Shown here: piece by piece, positions 55,478 to 63,851 of the stretch
How the letters are laid out: the number at the start of each line of letters is the position of its first letter
Numbering within the stretch: the first letter of the stretch is position 1
NCBI RefSeq assembly: GCF_900095735.1
Contig: NZ_FNLO01000005.1
Location: 271,309-335,308 of the forward strand
Length of the DNA: 64,000 nt
Direction of reading: 5' to 3'
Source: Chitinasiproducens palmae
GTDB lineage: Bacteria; Pseudomonadota; Gammaproteobacteria; Burkholderiales; Burkholderiaceae
Translations under genes and position numbers: made by a program
Notes under the pieces: model-generated
Told to the model about the DNA's origin: nothing
The model's input: the letters and a program-made list of their open reading frames with translations, nothing else
Databases searched by the model: none

Positions 55478-55966
55478 TCACCGCCGGTTATTTCGCGTAT
55501 CTCCCTTACCTTTCGACCCTGCACCGTCTTCCTCCGCACTTAGATCCACGTCCTCTAGATGTCGCGGGACTGTATGTTTGTACAGTATAGCGGGTTCGGA
55601 CGCAGCCGGAGAGATATTGCGCTTTACGTCATCTCGGGCCAGCGCCTCAAGCACGGCCGCTGCTCTGGCCTGTGCTTCGGCGCTCATTTGACGCAGTAGC
55701 TGAATCGAATAACCGATTTCGGGTGAAAAGACCGGCGACGAAACACCTCCGATCGGTCCAATCAGTGCCGCTGGCTCGACGCCAAGTGCTTGTGCGATTT
55801 GATCTACGGCCGCCAGGGTTGGGACGACTTCAAGGTTTATATAGCGGTTAATCGCCCGCTGGTGCTGGCCTAATGCCTTTGCGAGCTGATTACCGCTTTT
55901 GAACGGGCGCCCCGGCCCGATGAGATCGGCCAAGCGGAGTGCAAGATTTTCGTGACTGGTAGCCAT
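55478..55966 (-). CDS. Prophage repressor, XRE-type, without autocleavage domain
   Basis: The 162 residues begin with a helix-turn-helix (about 10-65: NQLAKALGQHQRAINRYINLEVVPTLAAVDQIAQALGV). The C-terminal half is short and charged, ending GKGDTRNNRR, with no LexA/S24 Ser-Lys peptidase region. It is divergent to a Cro-like gene across a region with two identical operators, so it should be the lysogeny repressor. ATG 55996 is an alternative start but lies within the operator. Confidence 0.82.
   Translation of the reverse strand: MATSHENLALRLADLIGPGRPFKSGNQLAKALGQHQRAINRYINLEVVPTLAAVDQIAQALGVEPAALIGPIGGVSSPVFSPEIGYSIQLLRQMSAEAQARAAAVLEALARDDVKRNISPAASEPAILYKHTVPRHLEDVDLSAEEDGAGSKGKGDTRNNRR
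55570..55585. promoter_or_regulatory. LexA box inside the repressor gene
   Basis: CTGTATGTTTGTACAG fits CTGT-N8-ACAG and closely resembles the chromosomal imuA box. On the minus strand TATACT (55589-55584) abuts it, though no good -35 box is seen. It could give LexA control of the downstream 87-residue gene. Confidence 0.65.
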
Positions 55967-55991
55967 CCGGTCATCGTAGCAACCGCTGTAG

Positions 55992-56003
55992 GACATAAAT
56001 GTC
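55992..56003. promoter_or_regulatory. Prophage operator, repressor-proximal
   Basis: GACATAAATGTC is a near-perfect palindrome identical to the copy at 56025-56036. The centre-to-centre distance is 33 bp, about three helical turns, which suits cooperative binding. Confidence 0.75.
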
Positions 56004-56014
56004 GCAAAAAAGGA

Positions 56015-56043
56015 TTGTTAGCAAGACATAAATGTCCTATTCT
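56015..56043 (+). promoter_or_regulatory. Putative prophage PR promoter with operator in the spacer
   Basis: TTGTTA (56015-56020) and TATTCT (56038-56043) are 17 bp apart. The operator GACATAAATGTC (56025-56036) lies in the spacer, one base before the -10. The expected start point is within one or two bases of the ATG at 56051, so the transcript would be leaderless. Confidence 0.75.
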
Positions 56044-56050
56044 TTGCCCC

Positions 56051-56320
56051 ATGAGATCGCTCTATGACATCCGAACGTGGCTTTGCGCCCATAGGGGCCA
56101 GCGTCTACGGCTTGCGCGGCAGGCTGCGGTCAGTTACCGCACGGTACAGCGCATCGTCAACGACGCTAGCTATTTCCCGCGGGCTGACACGCTAGCAAAG
56201 CTAGATGACGCGATAACCGCCGACGCGCTTTTCCCTTGCGACGCACGACGGGGACGCGATAAGTCCCGCTCGGACATACTCGGCGCCGACGATGGTCGTC
56301 ATCAATTTTTCGAAGCTTAG
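56051..56320 (+). CDS. Cro-like small DNA-binding protein
   Basis: The 89 residues contain a Cro/CI-type helix-turn-helix: RLRLARQAAVSYRTVQRIVN. The gene is first in the rightward early operon, divergent to the repressor. No ribosome site precedes the ATG at 56051, consistent with a leaderless message. A longer frame starting at 55952 would overlap both operators and is rejected. Confidence 0.72.
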   Translation: MRSLYDIRTWLCAHRGQRLRLARQAAVSYRTVQRIVNDASYFPRADTLAKLDDAITADALFPCDARRGRDKSRSDILGADDGRHQFFEA

Positions 56321-56488
56321 CTGCGTTCGTCGAGCGTCCACATGAGCGCGTATCTCCAGCCGAGCGCGGAATCGAAAGGAGGCTGCTTTTGTACGTCTCA
56401 TGTGGGTCGACCATTTGTTGGTGTGCTTCCAGTGCATCTTACGAAGCGTCCAGCAAAGGTGCCACGTCAACAGGAAACTGCGTTTACC

Positions 56489-57004
56489 GTGACCTACCTC
56501 TATCACGACATCAATCAACACGACGCGCTGTACAACTTGGCGCGAGCGTACCCCGGCGGCGTCGAAGCGCTTGCGTTGCGCATGGGCCGCTCTGCTCACG
56601 TGCTCTACAACAAGCTGCGACCAGGCATCGCGTCGCACCATGTGACGTTCGAGGAAGCGACCGAGATAGCCGAGTTGTGCGCCGAGGCGGGCGTCGAGGG
56701 CGCTGCCCGACATATCGACGCGATGGAAGCCCGGATTGGCCGCGTCGCAGTCGCCTTGCCGTCGATCGACGGATTGAGCGACAAAGAGTTGACGAGCTGC
56801 CTGTACGAAGTGCTCGCGCATCTTGCCGCCGCCGCTCGCAGCATTGAAGCCTCTATCGCTGACGACCAAGTTATCGACGATGCTGAAATGTCTGCCATCG
56901 AGAAAGACTTCTCACGCTTGCGCGCGGGAACGCAGGAGTGGCAAGCCAGGGTACGCGCTCGCCATGCGGCCGACAAAAAAGCGCGCGTGCGCGCCGAACA
57001 ATAA
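56489..57004 (+). CDS. Phage regulatory protein CII-like (CP76 family)
   Basis: The 171 residues show HDALYNLARAYPGGVEALAL, RMGRSAHVLYNKLRPG and ASHHVTFEEATEIAELCAEAG, characteristic of the Phage_CP76 family (CII-like, including E. coli YmfL). It is a DNA-binding regulator of lysogeny or replication. The start is taken as the GTG at 56489, with AGGAA upstream and homology beginning there; the ATG at 56342 would add 49 unmatched residues. Confidence 0.83.
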   Translation: MTYLYHDINQHDALYNLARAYPGGVEALALRMGRSAHVLYNKLRPGIASHHVTFEEATEIAELCAEAGVEGAARHIDAMEARIGRVAVALPSIDGLSDKELTSCLYEVLAHLAAAARSIEASIADDQVIDDAEMSAIEKDFSRLRAGTQEWQARVRARHAADKKARVRAEQ

Positions 57005-57028
57005 AGCGGCTCGTCGTAGCTCGGGGGA

Positions 57029-58390
57029 ATGATGGCGCAGAAAGGCCCGACAGAGGCCCGCTTGTTGACGCAAGCGATTGAGCTTGAGCAGAGCCTACTA
57101 GGCGCGCTGCTGATCGATAACGAAGCCTATGCAGACGTTGCCGAGTTGGTGCGCGAAAGTGACTTTGCGACCGCCGACACTAAGCGAGTCTTCGCCGCCA
57201 TCTCGCACCTGATCGACAACGGAATCATCGCCGATCCGGTAACGGTGTCGGACTACATCGCCTCGCGCGGTGACGTCGTCGAACAGTGCTTGGCGTATGT
57301 CAATAGCCTGGTGCAAGCCACCGGGAGCGCGGCAGCCGCGACGCGGTACGCCGAAGGTGTCAGGAACCGGTCACTGCTGCGGGAGGCATCACGCCTTTGT
57401 CGTGCGAGCGCTGACGCGGCGATGAACCCGGCCGGACGCACGGCGAACGACGTCATCGATTCAATTCTCGCCAGCGTTTCCGAGCTTGCGGATAAAGCGT
57501 GCCCCGCGACAAGCAAAGACTCTGCGTTCAATGCTGTCATGTGCCGCGTCGTCGAACACGTCGACGCGGCCGCGCAGCGGGAAAACAAGAACGAGCCGCT
57601 GGGCACGTCGACCGGATACTGCGATCTAGATCGAAAGCTGGACGGCCTGCATGGTGGCGAGCTGGTTATCGTCGCTGGACGCCCGTCAATGGGAAAAACT
57701 TCGTTCGCCATGAACGTGGCCGAATTCATCGCGATTGAGCGTCGTAAGAATGTCGCAATCTTCTCGATCGAGATGCCGGCGGAGCAATTGGCTACTCGTA
57801 CTCTCGCGTCGTACAGCCGTGTCCCATTGCAGCGGCTGCGGACTGGCGCCCGCGACGACGATTGGCCGCACATCACCCATGCCGTCCAGCGTGTGAACGG
57901 TGCGCCTCTGCACATCTTCGACGAGCCGGGCGTCACGCCGTCCAAAGTTCGCGCCCGAGTGCGCAAGCTCCAGCGTGACCACGGAAAGCTCGGGCTGATC
58001 GTGATCGACTACCTGCAGATCATGGACCCCGACAAGCCCCATGACATACGGGCGATTGAGATATCCGAAATGTCGAAGGCCCTCAAGCGTATCGCGCGGG
58101 ACTTCGACGTCCCTGTGATCGCTCTGAGTCAGCTGAATCGCGACCTGGAGAAGCGGCCCAACAAGCGGCCAGTTATGGCCGATATCCGAGAGTCCGGCGC
58201 TATCGAGCAGGACGCGGACGTAATCCTCTTTGTCTACCGGGACGAAGTCTATAACCCGGACTCGCAGGACGCGGGAACGGCTGAAATCATCATCGGCAAG
58301 CAGCGCAACGGTCCAATCGGCACGGTTCGGCTCGCCTTCAACGGTCCATTGACCAAGTTCGAGAATTTCACCGATCCGTCGGTGCATTGA
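57029..58390 (+). CDS. dnaB: Phage replicative DNA helicase, DnaB type
   Basis: The 453 residues have the DnaB N-terminal helical domain (IELEQSLLGALLIDNEAYADV), then a RecA-like motor with Walker A in VAGRPSMGKTSFAMNVA (near residue 217), Walker B LIVIDYLQIM and the ALSQLNRDLEKRPNKRPVMADIRESGAIEQD block. It should unwind the prophage replication fork and frees the phage from the host helicase loader. It precedes the O-like gene by three bases. Confidence 0.95.
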   Translation: MMAQKGPTEARLLTQAIELEQSLLGALLIDNEAYADVAELVRESDFATADTKRVFAAISHLIDNGIIADPVTVSDYIASRGDVVEQCLAYVNSLVQATGSAAAATRYAEGVRNRSLLREASRLCRASADAAMNPAGRTANDVIDSILASVSELADKACPATSKDSAFNAVMCRVVEHVDAAAQRENKNEPLGTSTGYCDLDRKLDGLHGGELVIVAGRPSMGKTSFAMNVAEFIAIERRKNVAIFSIEMPAEQLATRTLASYSRVPLQRLRTGARDDDWPHITHAVQRVNGAPLHIFDEPGVTPSKVRARVRKLQRDHGKLGLIVIDYLQIMDPDKPHDIRAIEISEMSKALKRIARDFDVPVIALSQLNRDLEKRPNKRPVMADIRESGAIEQDADVILFVYRDEVYNPDSQDAGTAEIIIGKQRNGPIGTVRLAFNGPLTKFENFTDPSVH

Positions 58391-58393
58391 CCT

Positions 58394-59494
58394 ATGACCA
58401 CACATGACATTCCTTTGAGCCGGTTCGCGGACGCGGTCGCGATCAGCGACCTGCCGGCGTTGGCGCGGCTGGTGGTGCTTGCCATTCGGAAATACGCCAA
58501 CCGGTGGGAGGACAGTTGTTTCCCTTCCGAGCAGCAGCTGTGCGCCGACACGGGTCTTTGCGACAAAACGGTGCGCAAGTACCTGGCGCACGCAGTGCGC
58601 GCTGGATGGATCACGCGCCAGCGCAAGCGCAACTATCGGCAGCAGTGGGCGCAGACGTTCTACTACCTGCACATTCCAGCTGTCGTCGCGGCGAGGCTAA
58701 TGGGCGTGGCGCGCGCGCGGGCGGCAAAGCGCGTGCAAGAGGTCCGCGTCGACCACGCCGTTTTTTCGACACTGGCCGACGGTTCGCATTCTTTGGCGCT
58801 GCCACCGGAACATGAGGGATGCGAGGCCGCTTCCGTCAGCGAATGCTGTCAATCGGCAACTGTGACATTCGCCGCAGAAAGCGGAAAGTTCGATGACGAT
58901 GCGGTGGGCCAGTTCGTGGAAGATAGCCACCGGAACGAGCTACCGACTAATACCCCAAGAATCAGAGAAACAAAAAACCCGTCTCTCTTAGAACCAATAA
59001 ACGTAAACGAAGGGAAGGGGGGCGAGAGAGAAAGGCTTGATGTTGACGGAACGAACGCCCTGGCGGAAGCCATGACCCGCTACATGGTCACGCATCGCCC
59101 TGAGGCGCCGGAGCCGTCCGTGCAACGCTGGGCGTGGGAGCTGGCCCGAGGTCTGACCGAGGAGCGCACACCGCAACGCGCTGCGGTTCTGTTCCGCTGG
59201 GCCATCAACGACAGGTTCTGGCGAAACATCGTTCTGAGTCCCAGGAAGCTGTTCCAGCACTGGGACAACATCCGACTGCGCCGGCTCGCGTATCTCGAAA
59301 CGAAAGCTAAACCCGGTTCAGCAACAAGCCAGAGCAGCGCAGCCGCGGGCGGATCGCCGGTGGTAGACGATCGCGTGTGCGCCCACGTTGGGCAGGACGG
59401 CGTGCGCTGCGGCTGCCGCGCAACGGTCGTCATCGGGGCAGGTGCGAAGCGCCGCGGGTATTGCAGCACACACTCACGCCTCTACGAAGACTGA
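58394..59494 (+). CDS. Phage replication initiator-like protein (O-like), winged helix with C-terminal Cys/His cluster
   Basis: The 366 residues start with a winged helix (SEQQLCADTGLCDKTVRKYL) like RepA/O proteins. A variable middle follows, then a helicase-partner-like segment (PSVQRWAWELARGLTEERTP) and a C-terminal CAHVGQDGVRCGCRA with YCSTH, possibly a zinc site. Following DnaB directly, it probably opens the origin and recruits the helicase. An origin might lie in its AT-richer middle (58920-59020), as in lambda O. Confidence 0.75.
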   Translation: MTTHDIPLSRFADAVAISDLPALARLVVLAIRKYANRWEDSCFPSEQQLCADTGLCDKTVRKYLAHAVRAGWITRQRKRNYRQQWAQTFYYLHIPAVVAARLMGVARARAAKRVQEVRVDHAVFSTLADGSHSLALPPEHEGCEAASVSECCQSATVTFAAESGKFDDDAVGQFVEDSHRNELPTNTPRIRETKNPSLLEPINVNEGKGGERERLDVDGTNALAEAMTRYMVTHRPEAPEPSVQRWAWELARGLTEERTPQRAAVLFRWAINDRFWRNIVLSPRKLFQHWDNIRLRRLAYLETKAKPGSATSQSSAAAGGSPVVDDRVCAHVGQDGVRCGCRATVVIGAGAKRRGYCSTHSRLYED

Positions 59495-59587
59495 GCGGAA
59501 ACCAACTTTGGGCGGCGCCGCTCTACCGGTGTCGGTGCTGGCGCGCCGCTCTCGAATTGCAACGAGGCCCCTTGCAGGGCAGAGAAA

Positions 59588-60229
59588 ATGAGCGAAATCG
59601 AATTAGTCGAGCAGGTGGCCGTCGCGATGAACCCCGTTGGTCAGTTGGCCGACGGCGTCGGAGATGCCGCCATGAAGTTGGCCGCGCTGGCACGCGTTGA
59701 CGAAGTCGCTGCGCTTCTCGTGCGACTGAAGCACGGGCAGCAGCGTAGTCGAGCGTCGTTGAGCAGGGCCGTGTTCCTGCTCGCACGAGCGGAGCGGAGC
59801 GCGGCGCGATTCAAACGCGGAAAGTACCGCTCATTCAAGCAGCAGTTCCGCGACCCACGAGTGGCGACAGTCGACGCGCCAATGGCCGACATAGTCGAAC
59901 GTTTCGTCGCGGCTGCCTTGAGCGAGTGGATCGACGATGTTTGCGACCATTGCCAGGGGCGCGGGCTGATTCACCTCGGCAAGCGCGAACGTGAAGACGG
60001 CGAAGGCGCAAGGCTCACGCGCGTTTGCCCGGCGTGTAACGGTTCCAAGCGACGCCGGCACACTTCAGCTGAGCGCGCGAAGGCTATGGGCATAGATCGT
60101 GGTCTCTTCGAGGCTCATTGGCAGGAGCGTTTCGATCGGCTGCTGCGCTGGTTGTATGCACTGGATGCGGCGACGGAATGGCAGATCGCCGCAAAGCTGG
60201 GAACGAAAGTAGTTGCGTCGTCGCGTTAG
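59588..60229 (+). CDS. DnaJ-type zinc-finger protein, candidate antitermination factor Q
   Basis: The 213 residues are mostly helical and basic, with one zinc cluster formed by CDHCQGRG and CPACNGSKRRR, 30 residues apart. Phage Q-type late regulators (Q of lambdoid phages) often carry this finger, and the gene is placed after the replication genes and before packaging. A strong intrinsic terminator follows at 60354. GCAGGGCAGAGAAA precedes the ATG. Confidence 0.72.
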   Translation: MSEIELVEQVAVAMNPVGQLADGVGDAAMKLAALARVDEVAALLVRLKHGQQRSRASLSRAVFLLARAERSAARFKRGKYRSFKQQFRDPRVATVDAPMADIVERFVAAALSEWIDDVCDHCQGRGLIHLGKREREDGEGARLTRVCPACNGSKRRRHTSAERAKAMGIDRGLFEAHWQERFDRLLRWLYALDAATEWQIAAKLGTKVVASSR

Positions 60230-60353
60230 CATCCGCTATATTCCGTTTCATTCGCTGGCACCGCGCGTTAGTCGTGCAGCCCGTTCGAGACAAAACAACC
60301 ATATATGGCGCTCGATCGGTACGGTGGATAAGGTCGTCCAGACGAAACAGATT

Positions 60354-60390
60354 AAGCCCTGAGTGCGAAAAGCTCTCGGGGCTTTTGCTT
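60354..60390 (+). terminator. Strong intrinsic terminator, candidate late terminator tR'
   Basis: A 10-bp stem (AAGCCCTGAG with CTCGGGGCTT, 11-base loop) is followed by TTTTGCTTTT. It sits between the Q-like gene and the morphogenesis genes, where a late antiterminator would act. Confidence 0.85.
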
Positions 60391-60402
60391 TTGGGGATGG
60401 AG

Positions 60403-61197
60403 ATGGCGCATTTCGGTATCAGCATCGATGCGTCCGGTCTTAATGATCGGCTGCGAGAAGTCGTCGACCGCAAACTGCCATACGCGCAACGGGCTGCTCT
60501 CAACGATCTAGCGACCGAAGTGCGCGGCGAGTTGGTGCGCAAGATGCGCGAGGTCTTCGATCGTCCTACGCCGTACACGCTCAACGCGCTGTATCTGCGA
60601 CGAGCAACCACGCAGCAACTGACGGCCGAAGTCGGCATCAAGGATGAGGCGTACAAGGGAACGCCTGCGGCGAAGTACCTGGCGCCGCAGATCGAGGGCG
60701 GCAGGCGAAACACGAAAGGGGTTGAGAACGCGCTCGCCCGTCGCAGTGCTCGGGCGGGCGAGCTGCTGGCTCGGTTGGGTTTGTCCGGGCAGTTTGTCCC
60801 GGCCGCTGCTGCATCGCTCGATGCCTATGGCAACGTGCAGCGCGGCCAGTATTCAAAGTTGCTTTCGCAGTTGGGTGCGCAGGGTGACGCGTACACGAAC
60901 GAGACGCCAATCTCGCGCGGGCGACGCGAAGGGAAAGCCGGTGCGAAGGGGCGGCGCAAGCGTGCCGGCCCGCGTTTCTTCATCGCCGGCCTGTACCGTG
61001 CTCGCCACCTGGCGCCGGGCATCTGGGTTCGGTACCCGTTCGCGCATGGCTGGGCCATTCGGCCGGTGTTGCTCGCGGCTCGTTCAACGCCGCAGTATTC
61101 GCAGCGCTTCCCGTTCTACGAGACGGCGGACGAGGTGGTCGATACGTTCGGCGACGAGCTGCTGCGCCAAGCAATCGAGCGCGAATTCGGCAGTTGA
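60403..61197 (+). CDS. Putative phage structural protein upstream of terminase
   Basis: The 264 residues begin AHFGISIDASGLNDRLREVV and are rich in helices and basic residues (RGRREGKAGAKGRRKRAG). No family can be named with confidence; the opening is like minor tail/neck (gp10-like) proteins that start with a helical repeat, and the tail YETADEVVDTFGDELLRQAI fits that. The start at 60403 has GGGG seven bases upstream; a longer frame would run through the terminator. Confidence 0.65.
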   Translation: MAHFGISIDASGLNDRLREVVDRKLPYAQRAALNDLATEVRGELVRKMREVFDRPTPYTLNALYLRRATTQQLTAEVGIKDEAYKGTPAAKYLAPQIEGGRRNTKGVENALARRSARAGELLARLGLSGQFVPAAAASLDAYGNVQRGQYSKLLSQLGAQGDAYTNETPISRGRREGKAGAKGRRKRAGPRFFIAGLYRARHLAPGIWVRYPFAHGWAIRPVLLAARSTPQYSQRFPFYETADEVVDTFGDELLRQAIEREFGS

Positions 61198-61304
61198 TGC
61201 CGTCGCCCGCGGCCAATGGGTCCTTCCCAGGGGCGGGGTATCTCACGGGTAATTCGAGCCCTGTTCGAAAACTACTTACGAGCCGTGTGTAAGGGGGTTA
61301 TACG

Positions 61305-61838
61305 ATGGGGCAAGAAGCCATTGAGACGAAAACGCCAATCACGCAAGCGCAGTTCGGCGCAATGGTCGGCATTTCACAGCCGGCCGTCAGCGACCTGATC
61401 ATGCGCGGCATTCTTACCCGCGACGGCACAGCACACGAATGGCTGCTGTGCTACTGCGGGCATCTGCGCGAGCAAGCCGCTGGCCGATACTCGGAGGGCG
61501 AGCTGGACTTGGCGCAAGAGCGGGCCGCCCTGGCTCGCGAACAGCGTATCCGAATCGAGATGGCCAACGCGGTGCAACGCCGCGAGCTGGCCCCGATTGC
61601 GTTACTCGAAGCGACCTGCGCGCGCATTGGCCGGCGGGTGAGTGCAATTCTTGAGGCGATACCGCCGCAGGTCAAGCGTCGCCTGCCTCACTTGCCGGCC
61701 TCGGACGTGGAAGCGATCGAGGCCGAAATCAGTAGAGCGCGCAACGTAGCTGCCGCGATGAAATTGGATGAGGCGCTGGATGGACCAGGCGACGATACAG
61801 AGGACGGAGATACAGAAAGCGGTGACGAGGGGGCTTAA
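61305..61838 (+). CDS. Terminase small subunit (Nu1-like)
   Basis: The 177 residues have an N-terminal winged helix (TQAQFGAMVGISQPAVSDLIM) as in lambda Nu1, a long coiled helix (ERAALAREQRIRIEMANAVQR) and an acidic end. It binds the cos or pac site and loads the large subunit. AAGGGGG nine bases upstream sets the start. It overlaps the large-subunit gene by 59 bases. Confidence 0.85.
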   Translation: MGQEAIETKTPITQAQFGAMVGISQPAVSDLIMRGILTRDGTAHEWLLCYCGHLREQAAGRYSEGELDLAQERAALAREQRIRIEMANAVQRRELAPIALLEATCARIGRRVSAILEAIPPQVKRRLPHLPASDVEAIEAEISRARNVAAAMKLDEALDGPGDDTEDGDTESGDEGA

Positions 61839-63843
61839 GTCCCTCGCGACGGCGCCGCCGATGACATTGTCGGAGTGGGCCTCGGATCACTTCTACTTGT
61901 CGGCAGAGTCCAGCTACGTTGAGCAGCGGTGGAGCGCGTATCCGTATCAGCGGGCGATTCTCGATGCGATGTCGAACGACGACATACGCGAGGTCGTGTT
62001 CAAGAAGTCGGCCCGCGTGGGCTATACCAAGATGATCATGGCGGCGATGGGCTATTTCGCGCACCACCGCCGGCGCAATCAGTGCGTGTGGCAGCCGACC
62101 GACGACGACGCGGCGGAATTCGTCAAAACCGAGATCGAGCCGATGCTGCGCGACGTCGAGGTGATGCGCGAGGTGTTTCCGTCGTATATGCAGCGGAGCA
62201 AGCACAACACGCTGCGACAGAAAGTGTTCCTCGGCTCGACGCTGCACATTCGCGGTGGCAAGGCCGCCAAGAATTATCGGCGCCTTTCCGTTGACGTTGG
62301 CTATCTCGACGAGGCCGACGGCTTCGACCGAGACATTGAAAAGGAAGGGTCGCCGGGCCTGCTCGCCGCTAAGCGTGTCGAGGGCGCGACGTTCCCGAAG
62401 ATGATCTTCGGCAGCACGCCAAAGCTCAAAGGTTTCTCGCTGATTGAGTCGCGGCATAACGAGACGGCCAAGCAGTTCGAGTTCTATGTGCCATGTCCCA
62501 ACTGCCAAGTCGAACACGTCATCCGGTGGGGCGGAAAGAGTGTGCCGCATGGCTTCAAGTTCGACCTGGATGATCCGGCGGGCGTTGTGCATCACTGCCC
62601 GACCTGCGGTGTGGGTTACACCCAGGCGGAATACCTGAACGTCTGGGAGCTGGGACGCTGGAAGTCGAAGGACGGAACCTGGATCGACCACGCCGGGCGC
62701 TTCCGGGCACCCGATGGCACGCGCATCGCAGCGCCGCCATCCGTCGGCTTCTCGATCTGGACGGCCTACAGCCCGCAGGTCGGCTGGGACAAGCTGGTTG
62801 GGGAGTTCAAGGGGGCGAAAGAGAAAGCCAAGACGGGCGACACCTCAGAGCTAAAGACGTTCGTCAACACGACGCTGGGCGAAACGTGGGAAGAGGACGT
62901 CGAGGAAACAGACGTCGACTTGCTCAAGAAGCGTGCGGAACCCTACGCGCTGCGCACCGTGCCGATGGGCGGCCTGATTCTCGGGGCTGGCGTCGACACG
63001 CAAGACGACCGGTTCGAAATCACTGTGTGGGCCTTCGGTCGCGGCGAGGAAATGTGGATCGTCGATTACACGGTGCTGTCGGCGAATCCCGCGCAGCGCG
63101 AGTCGTGGGACAAGCTCGATGCTTATTTGCAGACGCGCTATTTGCATGCCGCTGGTCAGATGCTTTCTATCGAAGCCGTCGCGATCGACTCGCAGGGACA
63201 CCATACGCACTCGGTGTACGCGTTTTGCCGTGATCGAGCTTATCGGCGCATTTATGCGATACGCGGCGACCCAGCGGCTGGCAAGCCGATCAAGGGCAAA
63301 CCGTCAAAACAGGACGTCAACGAAAACGGGAAGGTCCAGAAACGCGGCGTGAAGCTCTGGCACGTAGGCACCGATACGGCCAAGGACTTGATACACAACC
63401 GGCTCGCGCTCACCCAGCCGGGGCCAGGCTACATGCACTTTAGCGACCAGCTGGAAGACGCGTTCTACGACCAGCTAACCGCCGAAGTGCGGATCGTGCA
63501 GCGCACGAAAAGCGGCGAGGAATCGCGCTGGATCAAGCGCAAGCCTGGCGCTCGTAACGAGGTGCTGGACTGCACCGTGTATTCGCTCTTCGCGGCGCAC
63601 GCATTGGACCTGCATCGATTCACCGATGCCATGTGGCAAGTGCTCGCCGACCGCGTCGCCCCGCTGCAAAGTGACTTTTTCAGCGCTGGCGCCATGCCTA
63701 CTGAGCGAGTCGAAGACGACGCGGCCGACGACGGGGCACCGGTCCAGCCCCAGGCGGCGGCAGCTGCACCGAGCAAGCCGGCGCCGCGTAACTATGACAA
63801 CGGCGGTTCGGACTGGATACCGGACCGCGAAAACTGGCTGTGA
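61780..63843 (+). CDS. Terminase large subunit (GpA family)
   Basis: The 687 residues match GpA length. The N-terminal ATPase shows FKKSARVGYTKMIM (an adenine/Walker-like motif), VDVGYLDEADGFD as Walker B, and CPNCQVEHVIRWG with HCPTCGVGYTQ as a zinc-binding insert. A C-terminal nuclease region follows (GVDTQDDRFEITVWAFG, AVAIDSQGHHTHSV). It packages DNA into heads and cuts it at cos. ATG 61780 has GAGG six bases upstream. Confidence 0.94.
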   Translation: MDQATIQRTEIQKAVTRGLKSLATAPPMTLSEWASDHFYLSAESSYVEQRWSAYPYQRAILDAMSNDDIREVVFKKSARVGYTKMIMAAMGYFAHHRRRNQCVWQPTDDDAAEFVKTEIEPMLRDVEVMREVFPSYMQRSKHNTLRQKVFLGSTLHIRGGKAAKNYRRLSVDVGYLDEADGFDRDIEKEGSPGLLAAKRVEGATFPKMIFGSTPKLKGFSLIESRHNETAKQFEFYVPCPNCQVEHVIRWGGKSVPHGFKFDLDDPAGVVHHCPTCGVGYTQAEYLNVWELGRWKSKDGTWIDHAGRFRAPDGTRIAAPPSVGFSIWTAYSPQVGWDKLVGEFKGAKEKAKTGDTSELKTFVNTTLGETWEEDVEETDVDLLKKRAEPYALRTVPMGGLILGAGVDTQDDRFEITVWAFGRGEEMWIVDYTVLSANPAQRESWDKLDAYLQTRYLHAAGQMLSIEAVAIDSQGHHTHSVYAFCRDRAYRRIYAIRGDPAAGKPIKGKPSKQDVNENGKVQKRGVKLWHVGTDTAKDLIHNRLALTQPGPGYMHFSDQLEDAFYDQLTAEVRIVQRTKSGEESRWIKRKPGARNEVLDCTVYSLFAAHALDLHRFTDAMWQVLADRVAPLQSDFFSAGAMPTERVEDDAADDGAPVQPQAAAAAPSKPAPRNYDNGGSDWIPDRENWL

Positions 63844-63851
63844 GGGCCGCT

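Noticed and set aside
55952..56050. An N-terminal extension of the Cro-like gene
   Set aside because: It would run through both operators and the PR promoter and has no homology to HTH proteins.
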